Origin: Xanthomonas hortorum
GTDB lineage: Bacteria; Pseudomonadota; Gammaproteobacteria; Xanthomonadales; Xanthomonadaceae
Direction of reading: 5' to 3'
DNA length: 64,000 nucleotides
Assembly: GCF_024339125.1 (NCBI RefSeq)
Contig: NZ_CP101417.1
Location: forward strand, 4,537,001 to 4,601,000
How positions within the stretch are numbered: the stretch's first letter is position 1; the number at the start of each line of letters is the position of its first letter. Positions 49,717 through 58,985 of the stretch are shown here, in pieces. A program made the position numbers and the translations under genes. The notes beneath the pieces are model-generated. The model ran no database searches and had not been told where the DNA came from. It was given only the letters and a program-made list of their open reading frames with translations.

Positions 49717-51321
49717 TTATGGCGCATCGCAGTGTGTACTGTCGGCAGCGCTCGCTGCAGGCAGACGCTGCGGCTGCGGCGCCAACACTTCCCATTCCTG
49801 CACCGCCAGCGCGGCGTGGCGGGTTCCGGCACCGGAGGCCTCCAGCACCACGCGTACGCAGCGCGTGGTCACTGGCGCAAACGACACCGCTTCGTAGCGA
49901 TCGGTGCGCGTGCCGTAGCTGTCGCTCGGCTGCACCGGATGCCATTGCCCGCCCTTGCGAAATTCCAGATGCCAACGCGCCGGAGGCGCCACGCCGATCT
50001 GCGCGCCGGCCGGCTGATCGGCCCAGAACACGATGCGGGTGCGGTCCAGGGTCACCGGCTGTGACCAGCTGTATTGAATCCACTGCTGCGGCGGATTGTT
50101 CGGCGTCCAGCTTCCCCATAGTTGCGGCGGCAGCGGATTGGCCTTGACGATGCCGTCGTTGAGCGCGGCCATCCAGTACTGCGGCGGAATGTCCGGGCCG
50201 TTGGACGCGGTGGCGTAGGCGGCAGGCGCCTGATTGCGCTGCGGCGGTGTTGGCGGCTGCGGGCGCCGGGTCGGTGTGACGGTGCGAATGCGCGCCGGTT
50301 GCGTGCTGTCGTCCCACTCCAGGCGATCGATCGCCACGCTGCGGCGAAAATGCCCGCCACCGCGCGCATCGGCGGTGTGATAGACCAGATACCACTGCTT
50401 GTTGAAGGCCACTATGCCGGGATGCGAGGTGGTCGAAGACACCGGCGGCAACACGATGCCGCGATAGGTCCACGGCCCCAGCGCAGTCGGCGCGCTCGCA
50501 TAGGCGATGCACGCGTGATACAGCGTGGGCGTGCAGGCGGAATCGCGGCCGGCATTGTTGGCCGCATACGCCAGGTAATAGCTGCCGTTGCGCTTGAACA
50601 GCCAGGGCGCTTCGAAATAGCCGGCCAGCGTCTCCACCCGCACCGGCGTGCCCTTGAAGCTGACCATGTCGCGCTGCAGCTCCACGCCATACAACGCGCC
50701 GAAGGTGCCCCAGTACAGATACACCCGCCCATCGTCGTCCACCAGCACGGTTGGGTCGATGTTCTGGATGTCGTTGGTGCCTGGCACCGACTGCGACACC
50801 ACCGGCCCTTGCGGATGCGCATCGGTCCAGGGGCCGAGCGGGCTGTCGGCCACCGCCACGCCGATGGCGAACGGATCAGGGTTCGGCGAATTGCGCTGCT
50901 GCACCGGCGCATACAGGTAATAGCGCCCATCCGGCCCCTGCACGATCTGCGCGGCGTAGGCGTAGCGTTTGTCTGCCCAGGCGAACACCTGCTGCGGGTG
51001 CAGGAGATCGCGGTAATGCATCCACTGCCCGCTGCCCGGGTCGCTGCTGACGAACATTTGCCAAGCCGGCATGACGAATGCGTTCTGGTCGGGCGCGGCG
51101 GTATCGCGCCCGGCCAGGATGTACAACTTGCCGTTGGCGACCAGCGGCGCCGGGTCGGCCGAATAGGTGCTGCCATCGGCCAGGATCGGGTTGCCGGGTG
51201 CATGCAGGCGCTTGCCTGGCGTTGGCGTTGGCGTTGGCGTTGGCGTTGCGGCGCATGCCGGAACACTGGCCAGCGACACTGCACATGCCAGTCCGAACAC
51301 GCGCGTGAGGATGCGCGTCAT
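49717..51321 (-). CDS. GH43 arabinofuranosidase-like enzyme, exported
   Basis: 534 residues from ATG 51321, overlapping the upstream stop (ATGA). Signal peptide ending PACAA, then a TP-repeat linker. The five-blade GH43 domain shows SADPAPLV (base), NIDPTVLVDDDGRVYLYWG (pKa-modulating Asp) and FEAPWLFKRNGSYYLAY (acid). A C-terminal discoidin-like carbohydrate-binding domain (about residues 370-510) has WIQYSWSQPVTLDRTRIVFW. It corresponds to the GH43 member (HypAA, as I recall) of Xanthomonas arabinoside loci. Confidence 0.85.
   Translation of the reverse strand: MTRILTRVFGLACAVSLASVPACAATPTPTPTPTPGKRLHAPGNPILADGSTYSADPAPLVANGKLYILAGRDTAAPDQNAFVMPAWQMFVSSDPGSGQWMHYRDLLHPQQVFAWADKRYAYAAQIVQGPDGRYYLYAPVQQRNSPNPDPFAIGVAVADSPLGPWTDAHPQGPVVSQSVPGTNDIQNIDPTVLVDDDGRVYLYWGTFGALYGVELQRDMVSFKGTPVRVETLAGYFEAPWLFKRNGSYYLAYAANNAGRDSACTPTLYHACIAYASAPTALGPWTYRGIVLPPVSSTTSHPGIVAFNKQWYLVYHTADARGGGHFRRSVAIDRLEWDDSTQPARIRTVTPTRRPQPPTPPQRNQAPAAYATASNGPDIPPQYWMAALNDGIVKANPLPPQLWGSWTPNNPPQQWIQYSWSQPVTLDRTRIVFWADQPAGAQIGVAPPARWHLEFRKGGQWHPVQPSDSYGTRTDRYEAVSFAPVTTRCVRVVLEASGAGTRHAALAVQEWEVLAPQPQRLPAASAADSTHCDAP
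51221..51250 (-). repeat. Hexamer microsatellite encoding a Thr-Pro linker
   Basis: GTTGGC is repeated four times perfectly plus one degenerate unit. It codes on the minus strand for alternating Thr-Pro just after the GH43 signal peptide. Changes in copy number keep the frame. Confidence 0.85.
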
Positions 51322-54300
51322 GGAGTGGCGGTCTTGATCTGCACCGTCAGCGGGACCGACACCTGCCCGGTGGGCGCTCGCCCCTGGGCCGTACCGGTCA
51401 ATGCGATCTCGCCGGGGTGCGCGTAGCGCGCAGGTGCCAGCGCCGGCCATTGCACCGGTAGCCGTTCGCGCGAACCGTCGTTGTACTGCACGCTGACAAA
51501 CCCCGGCAGCGTCGGCGCATGCCCAGCCATCGCGCTCACCACTGGCAACGCCTGCACGGTGGTGATCTGCCCCGGCGGCGTGGCGCGCAACCAGACGCTG
51601 GCCTTGATCGGAATCGCGCCTTCCACCAAACCTTGCAGCTCCACTGCGCCCTCCCCGCTCAAACGATCCGCAGGCAACTGCGCCCACTGCACCGCAACCG
51701 GCAACACGCTGCCGTCGGCGAAGAACGCGGTGATTTCCTGTGGCAGCGAGGGCAGCTGCCCGGGCGCAGTGCGCAGGTCGATCGTCTCGAGCTGGCTGGG
51801 CAGTTCGGAAAACACCTGCCATTCGTCCACGCCGACTGCCGCATGCCCGGTCGCAGTGGCTTGCGTCGTCAACACTGCGCGCAGGCCTGCTGTCACGATG
51901 GGCGCAAAAGTCGCCGTGCTCGCTGCGCCGCCGCCGGCAATCGGGTAACCGCCCTTGGCCACGATGTCCTGCCAGCGCCCGTCGCGCAGGAACTGCAGCT
52001 TCCAGCTGGAGGGCGGTGCCACGCCGCCGTCGGGCTGATCGTCCCACAACGACAGCGTGCTGGACGAGACACGCACCGGCCGTGGCCACTGGTACTGCAA
52101 CCAGACCGATGCAGGTTGCGCGCGGCCATAACTGCCCCAGCGACGCGCATTGCCAGGCACACTTTCGGCAACGGGAATGAAGCCGTCGTTGAGCGCCTCC
52201 ACGCGGTGATGCGCGCTGGTGACCTCAGCGCTGGCAGTGGCCATGCCCTGTAACGGCACCTGCTGCAGTGCCGGCGATTCGGGCGCATCCACTTGCACAT
52301 CGGCATGGCCGGCAAGCGTGCCATCGTTGGCGAGCAGCCGCAGCGTATAGCGCCCGGCGCGGGTGAAGCGCACCACCGTGCGCAGTGCGGAGGTATCTGC
52401 AAACAGCGCTTCACCGCCGTCGGGCGCGTGCTGTGTCTGCCAGTGCACCTGCAGCGCACCGTTGGGCAAGCCGTCGTCGCCCACGCGGCCATCCACCACC
52501 ACGGTGCCATCGGAACCGGGATCGTCCAGCTGCCACGCCAGTACCTGCGGCGGCGCATTATCGGCGAGTGCAGGTGCGGGCATACCGCTGTCGAAGACCT
52601 GAATTTCCTTGATGCCAGTGCGCGCACTGCCGGCGTGGGTCACCACTACACGCAGCGCACGGGCACGGATCGGCGGAAAGCGCACGCGGTTGCGATTGCC
52701 CTGCGCAATCGCTGTATCACGCACCTGTCCGGGAACGCGCTTCCAGTTGCCGGCGCCGTCCTGGTATTGCACGGCATAGATCCACGGCGCGGCGTAGCCA
52801 GGAATGGTGCCAGACGCAAAGCCGTGTTGCTCGCCAGCGGGCGAAGAACTGCGATAGAAATACAGCACCAGCTGATCTACTTGCCGTGCTTGGCCCAAGT
52901 CCAGCGCAATCCAGTCGCTAGCCAACGGCGAGCCGACCGTGCCCCAGAACGGCGTGCTGGCGGTGCTGCCATCCACCGCTGCAGCTGCCGCAAATCCGGG
53001 CGCGGCGAAGCTGGCTGTGACAGCGGCGCCTTCGGCCAGATTGCGGCTGGCAGTGGTGGGCAATGTCACATCCACACCGGCCTTGGCCAGGATCTGCGCG
53101 GTGCGCGAGGTGCTCGCAAAGCACACCTGCGACATTGCAGCCAGTTGCAGGGGATGTGCGTCGAGCACCTGCGCCACGCCATTGCGATTGACCGCATCCG
53201 GGGCTGCACTCACCTTGCCGCTCGCCGGGTCGTAGATCACGTGTGCCAGCCGGTCGACGCGAAACGCCAGCCGTCCATCCAGATACACGCTATATCCCTT
53301 GCCCACCTTGCCGCCGTAATGGGTGCCGGTGCGGTCCCAGACGATGCTCAGGTTGCGATCGCGATAGCGCAGATGTTCGGCGGCAAAATACGCCCAGCCG
53401 ATATCGATCGGATACAGCTCGATCCTCTCGTCGCTGCGCGGACGCAAGCCCATCGCATCCTCGATCATGCTGAAGTTGGTCGCACCCAACTGGGTGTGGT
53501 GGATCCATGAGCGGTAGCCGATCTTGCCGCCGTTGCCTGCACTGCCCTTGGCCCAGAATTCGTTCTGGTCCGGGTAGCGGTTGTCGCCGTCGATGTAGGG
53601 CGCCCACGCGTTCCAGTACAGCAATGTGCGGTAACTCTGCGCGCTCAGAAACGGGCTGGGGTAATCGCGCAGCGCCTCGCCTAACAGACGGAACGCGACA
53701 GTGGCGTTGATGGTGGAAAAGTTGTTGCTGCCCGCATCGGCGCCGCTGCTGCGCGCCTGCAGATCGACCTGGTTGGCGGTATAGAACGGAAACAGCGGGT
53801 ACTGCACCGCATCGGCGAACAGGCGCAGTGCGCGCACATATTTGGGGTCATAGTCGGGCTCGCCCTGCTTGGGCATCAAGCCCACGCTGAAGGGGTAATA
53901 GTTATTGGTCTCCTTCCAGTCCACCGGTAAGCGCGGCCCGCTGGCCTGGCGGTGCTTGAGCAGATCGCCGTGCAAACCCACCGAATCGGCGGAGTCGCTA
54001 TGGTCCTGCCACAGCACCTCGACCACCGCCTTGCGGATGCGGTGCGCGGTGGCCTGCATGCGCTGCGCCGTCGCGGTGTCGCCGGCCAGCAACGCAGCCT
54101 GCGCGGCGGCCTGCGCGTTGGCATAGACATAGGCGCTTTCGGTGCGATCCATGCGGATCTGCCCGTGCTGCTTGGCCCAATCGAACGACACCGCATCGGC
54201 GTCGTTGCCGGTCATCGCGGCCCAGTCGTACTCGATCAATCCGTTGTGATTGAGATCGTAAGCGGCCAGGACGCCATCCACATCGCCGCTGCCATAACGC

Positions 54301-55679
54301 GCCAATTTTTGCGCGAGTGCGGCCGGCCCGCCATGCAACTGCATCGATCGCCATGCGGCGGCGGTGATGTATTGCGCGTAGGAGTTGGACCAGTGTTCCG
54401 GCGAGCCGGGATTGTCGGTGTACTTGCCGCCGCCGGCGGTCTCGCCTGCACTGAGCCAACTGCCGTAGGCATACAGCGGATCGCGCAGATACTTCAGGTC
54501 ATCCAGAAACATGCCGGTGGTCAGCACGATCGCGTTGTTGTAACCAAGCACGCCTTCGATGGCGACCGGAAACTGGTAGTCGTTGCCCGGCACGTCGGCA
54601 TCGAGAAAATTGAAGCGCAGCACCCACCAGCGATAGAACAGGCTCTTGGTGATATTTTCGTCGGGCGTGTCCAGATACGGCAGGTTGTCCACCCACCAGC
54701 GGTTGTAGCTGGCGACATGTGCCTGGTAGGCCTGCTGCGGCGACTGCGCGGCGATGCGCAGGTACTCGGCGCGCGCTTCGGGCAGTTCGTGGGTGAGCAG
54801 GCCCAACTGCACTTTCACTGCAGCAGTCTCGCCGGTGGCGGGCACGGCCACCTCACGCACCAGGCGCTTGCCTTGCACCTGGAAGCCATCGCCAGACATG
54901 CGTGGAAACACCGTGGTGATTGCGTTGTAGGCAGCGAAGGCGCCGGTCAATTCATTGCCGTCTGCATGCTGCGCCATCGGCGAAAGCGCCTGCACCGATA
55001 GTGCATGCGCTGCGCCATCCAGGCTGGAAAAGGTGAGACTGGCCACTGCGACATTCTGTTCGGTGATGTATTTCACCAGCCGCATGCGCACGCCTACGCC
55101 GGCATCGTCGTACACGCTGCTGAAATAACTGGGCGTTTGCCGTCGCTGCGTGGCGTCCTCCTTCCACTGCACCGGCTGGGTACCCTGCATGGACTGGATC
55201 CGCAGCAGCGCGTCGTAGTCGGTGGCATGCCAGTACGCCACCTGGCCAACGAAGCCGGGTTGCGCAGGTTGGTGATCGGCCAGATAAGCGGCGCGGCCAC
55301 GTGTCAACAACCACTGGTTGTTATCGCCTGCCCCACCGTCCTCCCCGTCGCGCGCCAGCATGCGGTCGATCCAGAAATCCTTGCCCGGCACCTGCCCGGC
55401 CCCGTGTGCGATATCGGCGGCATAGATCCTTGCCAGTTGTCCGCCAGGCGCGAAGGCCACACCACTGTTTGGCACCGGATGCGCGAGCCCGCGAAAACGT
55501 GGCTCGCCGATGGCGGCGTTGGTCGCCGCAATCGGCGTGTCCTGCGTTTCATTGGCGATTGCCGACGGCACGCTCAAGACCGCACACCCACAGAGCAGCG
55601 CGGCCGCACCGGAACGCTGGAGCAGGCGAGGCCAGCGCCGGTGCCGATCCAGGAACGACATCACGCGAGATCTGCGCAT
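51318..55679 (-). CDS. GH121-like beta-L-arabinobiosidase (HypBA2-like), multidomain
   Basis: 1453 residues from ATG 55679, chosen for AAGGAG seven bases upstream. Signal peptide ending SAIANE. The N-terminal sandwich and (alpha/alpha)6 catalytic part run to about residue 870 (RWWVDNLPYLDTPDENITKS, KETNNYYPFSVGLMP, YRSWIHHTQLGATNFSMIEDA). Two discoidin-like domains follow (SDWIALDLGQARQVDQLVLYF and WLQYQWPRPVRVSSSTL), plus Big_4-type Ig modules (LPQEITAFFADGSVLPVAVQW, LPGFVSVQYNDGSRERLPVQW). This architecture resembles Bifidobacterium HypBA2. GH121 is assigned from architecture and neighbours. Coupled to the GH43 gene. Confidence 0.78.
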   Translation of the reverse strand: MRRSRVMSFLDRHRRWPRLLQRSGAAALLCGCAVLSVPSAIANETQDTPIAATNAAIGEPRFRGLAHPVPNSGVAFAPGGQLARIYAADIAHGAGQVPGKDFWIDRMLARDGEDGGAGDNNQWLLTRGRAAYLADHQPAQPGFVGQVAYWHATDYDALLRIQSMQGTQPVQWKEDATQRRQTPSYFSSVYDDAGVGVRMRLVKYITEQNVAVASLTFSSLDGAAHALSVQALSPMAQHADGNELTGAFAAYNAITTVFPRMSGDGFQVQGKRLVREVAVPATGETAAVKVQLGLLTHELPEARAEYLRIAAQSPQQAYQAHVASYNRWWVDNLPYLDTPDENITKSLFYRWWVLRFNFLDADVPGNDYQFPVAIEGVLGYNNAIVLTTGMFLDDLKYLRDPLYAYGSWLSAGETAGGGKYTDNPGSPEHWSNSYAQYITAAAWRSMQLHGGPAALAQKLARYGSGDVDGVLAAYDLNHNGLIEYDWAAMTGNDADAVSFDWAKQHGQIRMDRTESAYVYANAQAAAQAALLAGDTATAQRMQATAHRIRKAVVEVLWQDHSDSADSVGLHGDLLKHRQASGPRLPVDWKETNNYYPFSVGLMPKQGEPDYDPKYVRALRLFADAVQYPLFPFYTANQVDLQARSSGADAGSNNFSTINATVAFRLLGEALRDYPSPFLSAQSYRTLLYWNAWAPYIDGDNRYPDQNEFWAKGSAGNGGKIGYRSWIHHTQLGATNFSMIEDAMGLRPRSDERIELYPIDIGWAYFAAEHLRYRDRNLSIVWDRTGTHYGGKVGKGYSVYLDGRLAFRVDRLAHVIYDPASGKVSAAPDAVNRNGVAQVLDAHPLQLAAMSQVCFASTSRTAQILAKAGVDVTLPTTASRNLAEGAAVTASFAAPGFAAAAAVDGSTASTPFWGTVGSPLASDWIALDLGQARQVDQLVLYFYRSSSPAGEQHGFASGTIPGYAAPWIYAVQYQDGAGNWKRVPGQVRDTAIAQGNRNRVRFPPIRARALRVVVTHAGSARTGIKEIQVFDSGMPAPALADNAPPQVLAWQLDDPGSDGTVVVDGRVGDDGLPNGALQVHWQTQHAPDGGEALFADTSALRTVVRFTRAGRYTLRLLANDGTLAGHADVQVDAPESPALQQVPLQGMATASAEVTSAHHRVEALNDGFIPVAESVPGNARRWGSYGRAQPASVWLQYQWPRPVRVSSSTLSLWDDQPDGGVAPPSSWKLQFLRDGRWQDIVAKGGYPIAGGGAASTATFAPIVTAGLRAVLTTQATATGHAAVGVDEWQVFSELPSQLETIDLRTAPGQLPSLPQEITAFFADGSVLPVAVQWAQLPADRLSGEGAVELQGLVEGAIPIKASVWLRATPPGQITTVQALPVVSAMAGHAPTLPGFVSVQYNDGSRERLPVQWPALAPARYAHPGEIALTGTAQGRAPTGQVSVPLTVQIKTATP

Positions 55680-55733
55680 GCGCAGGCTCCTTGAAAAGTG
55701 CCAGCCCATGCGGTCAGCACCTGCACCGGCACT

Positions 55734-58547
55734 TCAAAACTCCACCCGCACTCTGCTCCAGAAGTAACGGCCCAAGGTGTCGTACGTGGTGGCATCGGTG
55801 TTGGCCGCATTGGAGTAGCTGTAGAACCGCGGCGGCGCGCGATTAGCGATGTTATCCACGCCCAGCGCGAGCGTGCTATGCAGCGACGCGATTTTCCGGC
55901 TCAGCGAGGCGTTGTGATAGACCACCGACCCGATCGGAAAGTAACGGCAGCTGCCATCGGCTTCGGTGTCGGCGCAAAAATCGTCGTACGCGCTTCCGTT
56001 GACGGTACGGCCCAGATAGCGGGTGGTCCAGCTTGCATGCCACGGCCCGTTGTCCCAGGCCAGATTGGCCACCGCACGCCAGCGCGGCATGTTGCCCCAA
56101 CTGGAATTTTCGCCAACATAGTTATGCGTTTCACCGGCAAAACGAAAGCTGGAGAAGAAGGTCGCGTCCAGACCGGCAGAGAAATCGCCCCAAGCGGTCT
56201 CGGCCAGCGTGTAGTGGATCCCGGCATCGTAGCCGCGGATATCCACCTTGCCGCTATTGTAGGAAAACGGCACCGACACGCGGGTCAGCTGGCCAGCCGC
56301 ATCGCGCTGAATCAACGGGCAGAACGCGGCGTCGCGTCCCTCGAAGCAATCGTTGACCACTTGCTGCAGGCCTACGCCGGACAGCATGTCGTCCAGCACC
56401 ACGCGCCAGCTGTCCACGTTGAGCGACAAGCCGGGCATCCGATCCGGGTCGTAGACGAGGCCGACGTTGTAGGAGCGACCGCGCTCGGGCTTGAGCTGAA
56501 AACCGACGTTGTTCGCACCCGACGTCACCACATCGAACTGCGCAGTGTTGCGGAAGCTGCCATCGTTGGGCACGTTCGCGCAGGCCGGATTGGGCGTGCC
56601 GGTGAAGCCTTCGCAAGGGTCCTGGAAATCGCCGGTGTTATCCACCACAGCCGTGTACGGCGAGCCATACAGATCCCCCAGCGCCGGCGCGCGAAACACC
56701 TGCGAGCCGGTCGCGCGCACCAGCAGGTTGGCGATCGGCCGCCATTCGATGGCGACCTTGCTGTTGGTGGTGGCGCCCCAGGCGTCGTACTTGGAATAGC
56801 GCGAACCGAGATTGAGATTCAGACTGTTGGCAAACGGCACCTCCTTCAATAGCGGCACCAGCAGTTCTGCATACGCCTCGCGCACCGATTCGTCGCGCCC
56901 CTGCTTGAGGATGCAGCCATCGTTGTAGTCGCAATTGCCGTCGGCATCGGCAGCCGCCACCTCGCTGCTGGTGCCTTGCGCAAACTTGTTGGTGCGATAG
57001 ACCAGGCCGACGGCGGCCTGCACCGTCCCGGCCGGCAGTTCGAACAGATCGCCGTTGGCGCTGATATCGACAAAGCGCATCTGGCTCTCGTCGATCAGAT
57101 CCACCGGCCGCTGGGTGCCGCGCAACGCGGCGATGGTGGCCGGGTCGTTGGGGTTGAAGATATTGATCGGCGTGCAGCCAGCAATCACCGCACCCGGCGC
57201 ACCGCACTTGACCACCCCATCGTTGTCCAGAAACGAAGCACCCACCGCATTGTTCAACGCAGAAGTGATCGAAAACCCGGTGCGCACCAAGGTGTCCTTG
57301 TAGCGCGCATAGCCGGCTGCGGCGTCCCATTGCCAACTGGTGCCTTCCACGCGCCCGCGCAGCCCGGCCACGATGTTGGTCTGAAACATCGTCGCAGTGT
57401 AGACGCGCGTATTGGCCTGCGTGGAGCGCAACAGATAGCGGTCCAATTGATCGCCGAACGGGTTGTAGTAGTTGTCGGCCGCGCCATCCATCTGCATGCC
57501 GAACGCATCCAGACGCGAGGTGGTCTTGCTACGGGTCCAGAACACGTCCATGTAGCCCTGCACGTTCGGGGTGAACTCGAAACTGCCGTGCAACGAGGCG
57601 TTGGTGCGCTCGATCGGCGTGATCAGATACTGCGCATCGTAGACGTTGTAGCTATCGGTCGCGCGTTGATACGGGCGAAACGCATCTTCACCTACAGCGC
57701 CAGGTGCAACGCCCTCTGCGGGTGTGAGCACGCGCCCATCGTTCAAGAACGCGCGCGTGTTGCCGCCACGGATTTCGCTGACCTGGCCGTCGAGATATTC
57801 CACTGCCTTGGCCGCGTAGCCGCGATCGCGGTTGAACACCGGGTTCATCGAATTGCGACTGAGCCCGAGAATCAACCCGCCGCGCTCCCAGGTCTTGCCC
57901 CATTCCACTCCCAGCGTGCGGCTGTTGGCATCGCCATGCGTGCTCTGTGCGTAATCGACCGTGGCGGCAAAACCGTCGTACTTGTCCTTGAGAATGATGT
58001 TGACCACGCCGCCGATCGCATCGGAGCCATACACCGACGAGGCTCCATCGGTGAGCACTTCCACCCGCTCCACCATCGATGCCGGAATCGCGTTGACGTC
58101 CACGCCCGGCGCCGAGGCCACGCTGCTCGCAGGACCGGCCATGCGATGACCGTTGACCAATACCAGGGTGCGTTCGGGCCCCAGATTGCGCAGCGACACC
58201 AGTGCGCGACCATGGCTGAAACCGGAGTTGAGCGCCGGGCCGGGCATGAAGCCGGCCATCGCCGGCAATTGCTGCAGCAACTGGCCTAACGTGCTCTTGC
58301 CGCTGTCTTCGATGCGCTGCCGGTCGACCACGATGACCGGGCTGGCCGTCTCTGCATCGACGCGGCGCAGATGGGTACCGGTGACGTTGATCTGATCCAG
58401 GGTCTGGGTGGCGTCGTCGTCGGGTGTGCGCTGCTGTGCGCCTGCCGGCACTGCAACGATGGACAAGACCAGGATAATTGCCTTGACCAACGGATGACGC
58501 GTGGAAACAAGGGGTTGCGACAGAAAGGCGGAGCGGCTGGGCGACAT
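55734..58547 (-). CDS. TonB-dependent receptor 2 of the arabinoside locus
   Basis: 937 residues from ATG 58547, with AAGGA upstream. Signal peptide ending PAGAQQ, then TLDQINVTGTHLRR, IEDSGKSTLGQLLQQLPAMAG, LRNLGPERTLVLVNGHR and a full barrel ending RYFWSRVRVEF. Its 3' end lies 54 bases before the GH121-like gene, so receptor, GH121 and GH43 genes are likely one transcript. Paralogue of the receptor at 43709. Confidence 0.92.
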   Translation of the reverse strand: MSPSRSAFLSQPLVSTRHPLVKAIILVLSIVAVPAGAQQRTPDDDATQTLDQINVTGTHLRRVDAETASPVIVVDRQRIEDSGKSTLGQLLQQLPAMAGFMPGPALNSGFSHGRALVSLRNLGPERTLVLVNGHRMAGPASSVASAPGVDVNAIPASMVERVEVLTDGASSVYGSDAIGGVVNIILKDKYDGFAATVDYAQSTHGDANSRTLGVEWGKTWERGGLILGLSRNSMNPVFNRDRGYAAKAVEYLDGQVSEIRGGNTRAFLNDGRVLTPAEGVAPGAVGEDAFRPYQRATDSYNVYDAQYLITPIERTNASLHGSFEFTPNVQGYMDVFWTRSKTTSRLDAFGMQMDGAADNYYNPFGDQLDRYLLRSTQANTRVYTATMFQTNIVAGLRGRVEGTSWQWDAAAGYARYKDTLVRTGFSITSALNNAVGASFLDNDGVVKCGAPGAVIAGCTPINIFNPNDPATIAALRGTQRPVDLIDESQMRFVDISANGDLFELPAGTVQAAVGLVYRTNKFAQGTSSEVAAADADGNCDYNDGCILKQGRDESVREAYAELLVPLLKEVPFANSLNLNLGSRYSKYDAWGATTNSKVAIEWRPIANLLVRATGSQVFRAPALGDLYGSPYTAVVDNTGDFQDPCEGFTGTPNPACANVPNDGSFRNTAQFDVVTSGANNVGFQLKPERGRSYNVGLVYDPDRMPGLSLNVDSWRVVLDDMLSGVGLQQVVNDCFEGRDAAFCPLIQRDAAGQLTRVSVPFSYNSGKVDIRGYDAGIHYTLAETAWGDFSAGLDATFFSSFRFAGETHNYVGENSSWGNMPRWRAVANLAWDNGPWHASWTTRYLGRTVNGSAYDDFCADTEADGSCRYFPIGSVVYHNASLSRKIASLHSTLALGVDNIANRAPPRFYSYSNAANTDATTYDTLGRYFWSRVRVEF

Positions 58548-58985
58548 CGGAATTCCTTGTGCTTTCGTGGGGACAACGGCCAACCTGCGCGCACGGCCAA
58601 GCCGCACTGCGACAGCGCAAGATGAGAGATCGATCGCGACAAACACGACACCAGTGAGTTGCCGCACGAAGCGGCAACTATCCAAGCAAGACGACGACGC
58701 TGCTCTCCCCCTGAGAGCACATGACCAATCGATGACAGATCACGTTAAAAAATCTTGCGGCAACGCCTCGGCGCCGTCTTGACGAATTTATCCGGCAGCC
58801 ATGCGGAAATTCACATGCTTGTGTCGATGTGTCGACATCACGGCCAACACCGTGGCGCGATCAGCGCAGCTGACATGGGAAGTAACCAGCTTACCGAGCG
58901 CACAAGATCCTGCGATCGACGCCACCGACGCCACGCTGTACCCAGCGCGCGCCGCGTGCCGATTCCGGCACTGCGGCACGGTGCG
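58548..58985. other. 438-bp region upstream of TonB receptor 2, with a perfect hairpin
   Basis: GTTGCCGC at 58658-58665 pairs with GCGGCAAC at 58671-58678 around a 5-base loop, 111 bp before the receptor start. No T-run follows, so an operator or leader structure is as likely as a terminator. Nothing else is identified. Confidence 0.4.

Noticed and set aside
51221-51250. Phase-variation slippage tract
   Set aside because: The unit is six bases, so slippage changes only the Thr-Pro linker length and cannot switch the gene off.
49717-52089. Longer N-terminal extension of the GH43 protein
   Set aside because: The extension is an alternate frame inside the GH121-like gene. The true start at 51321 has a signal peptide and an ATGA overlap.
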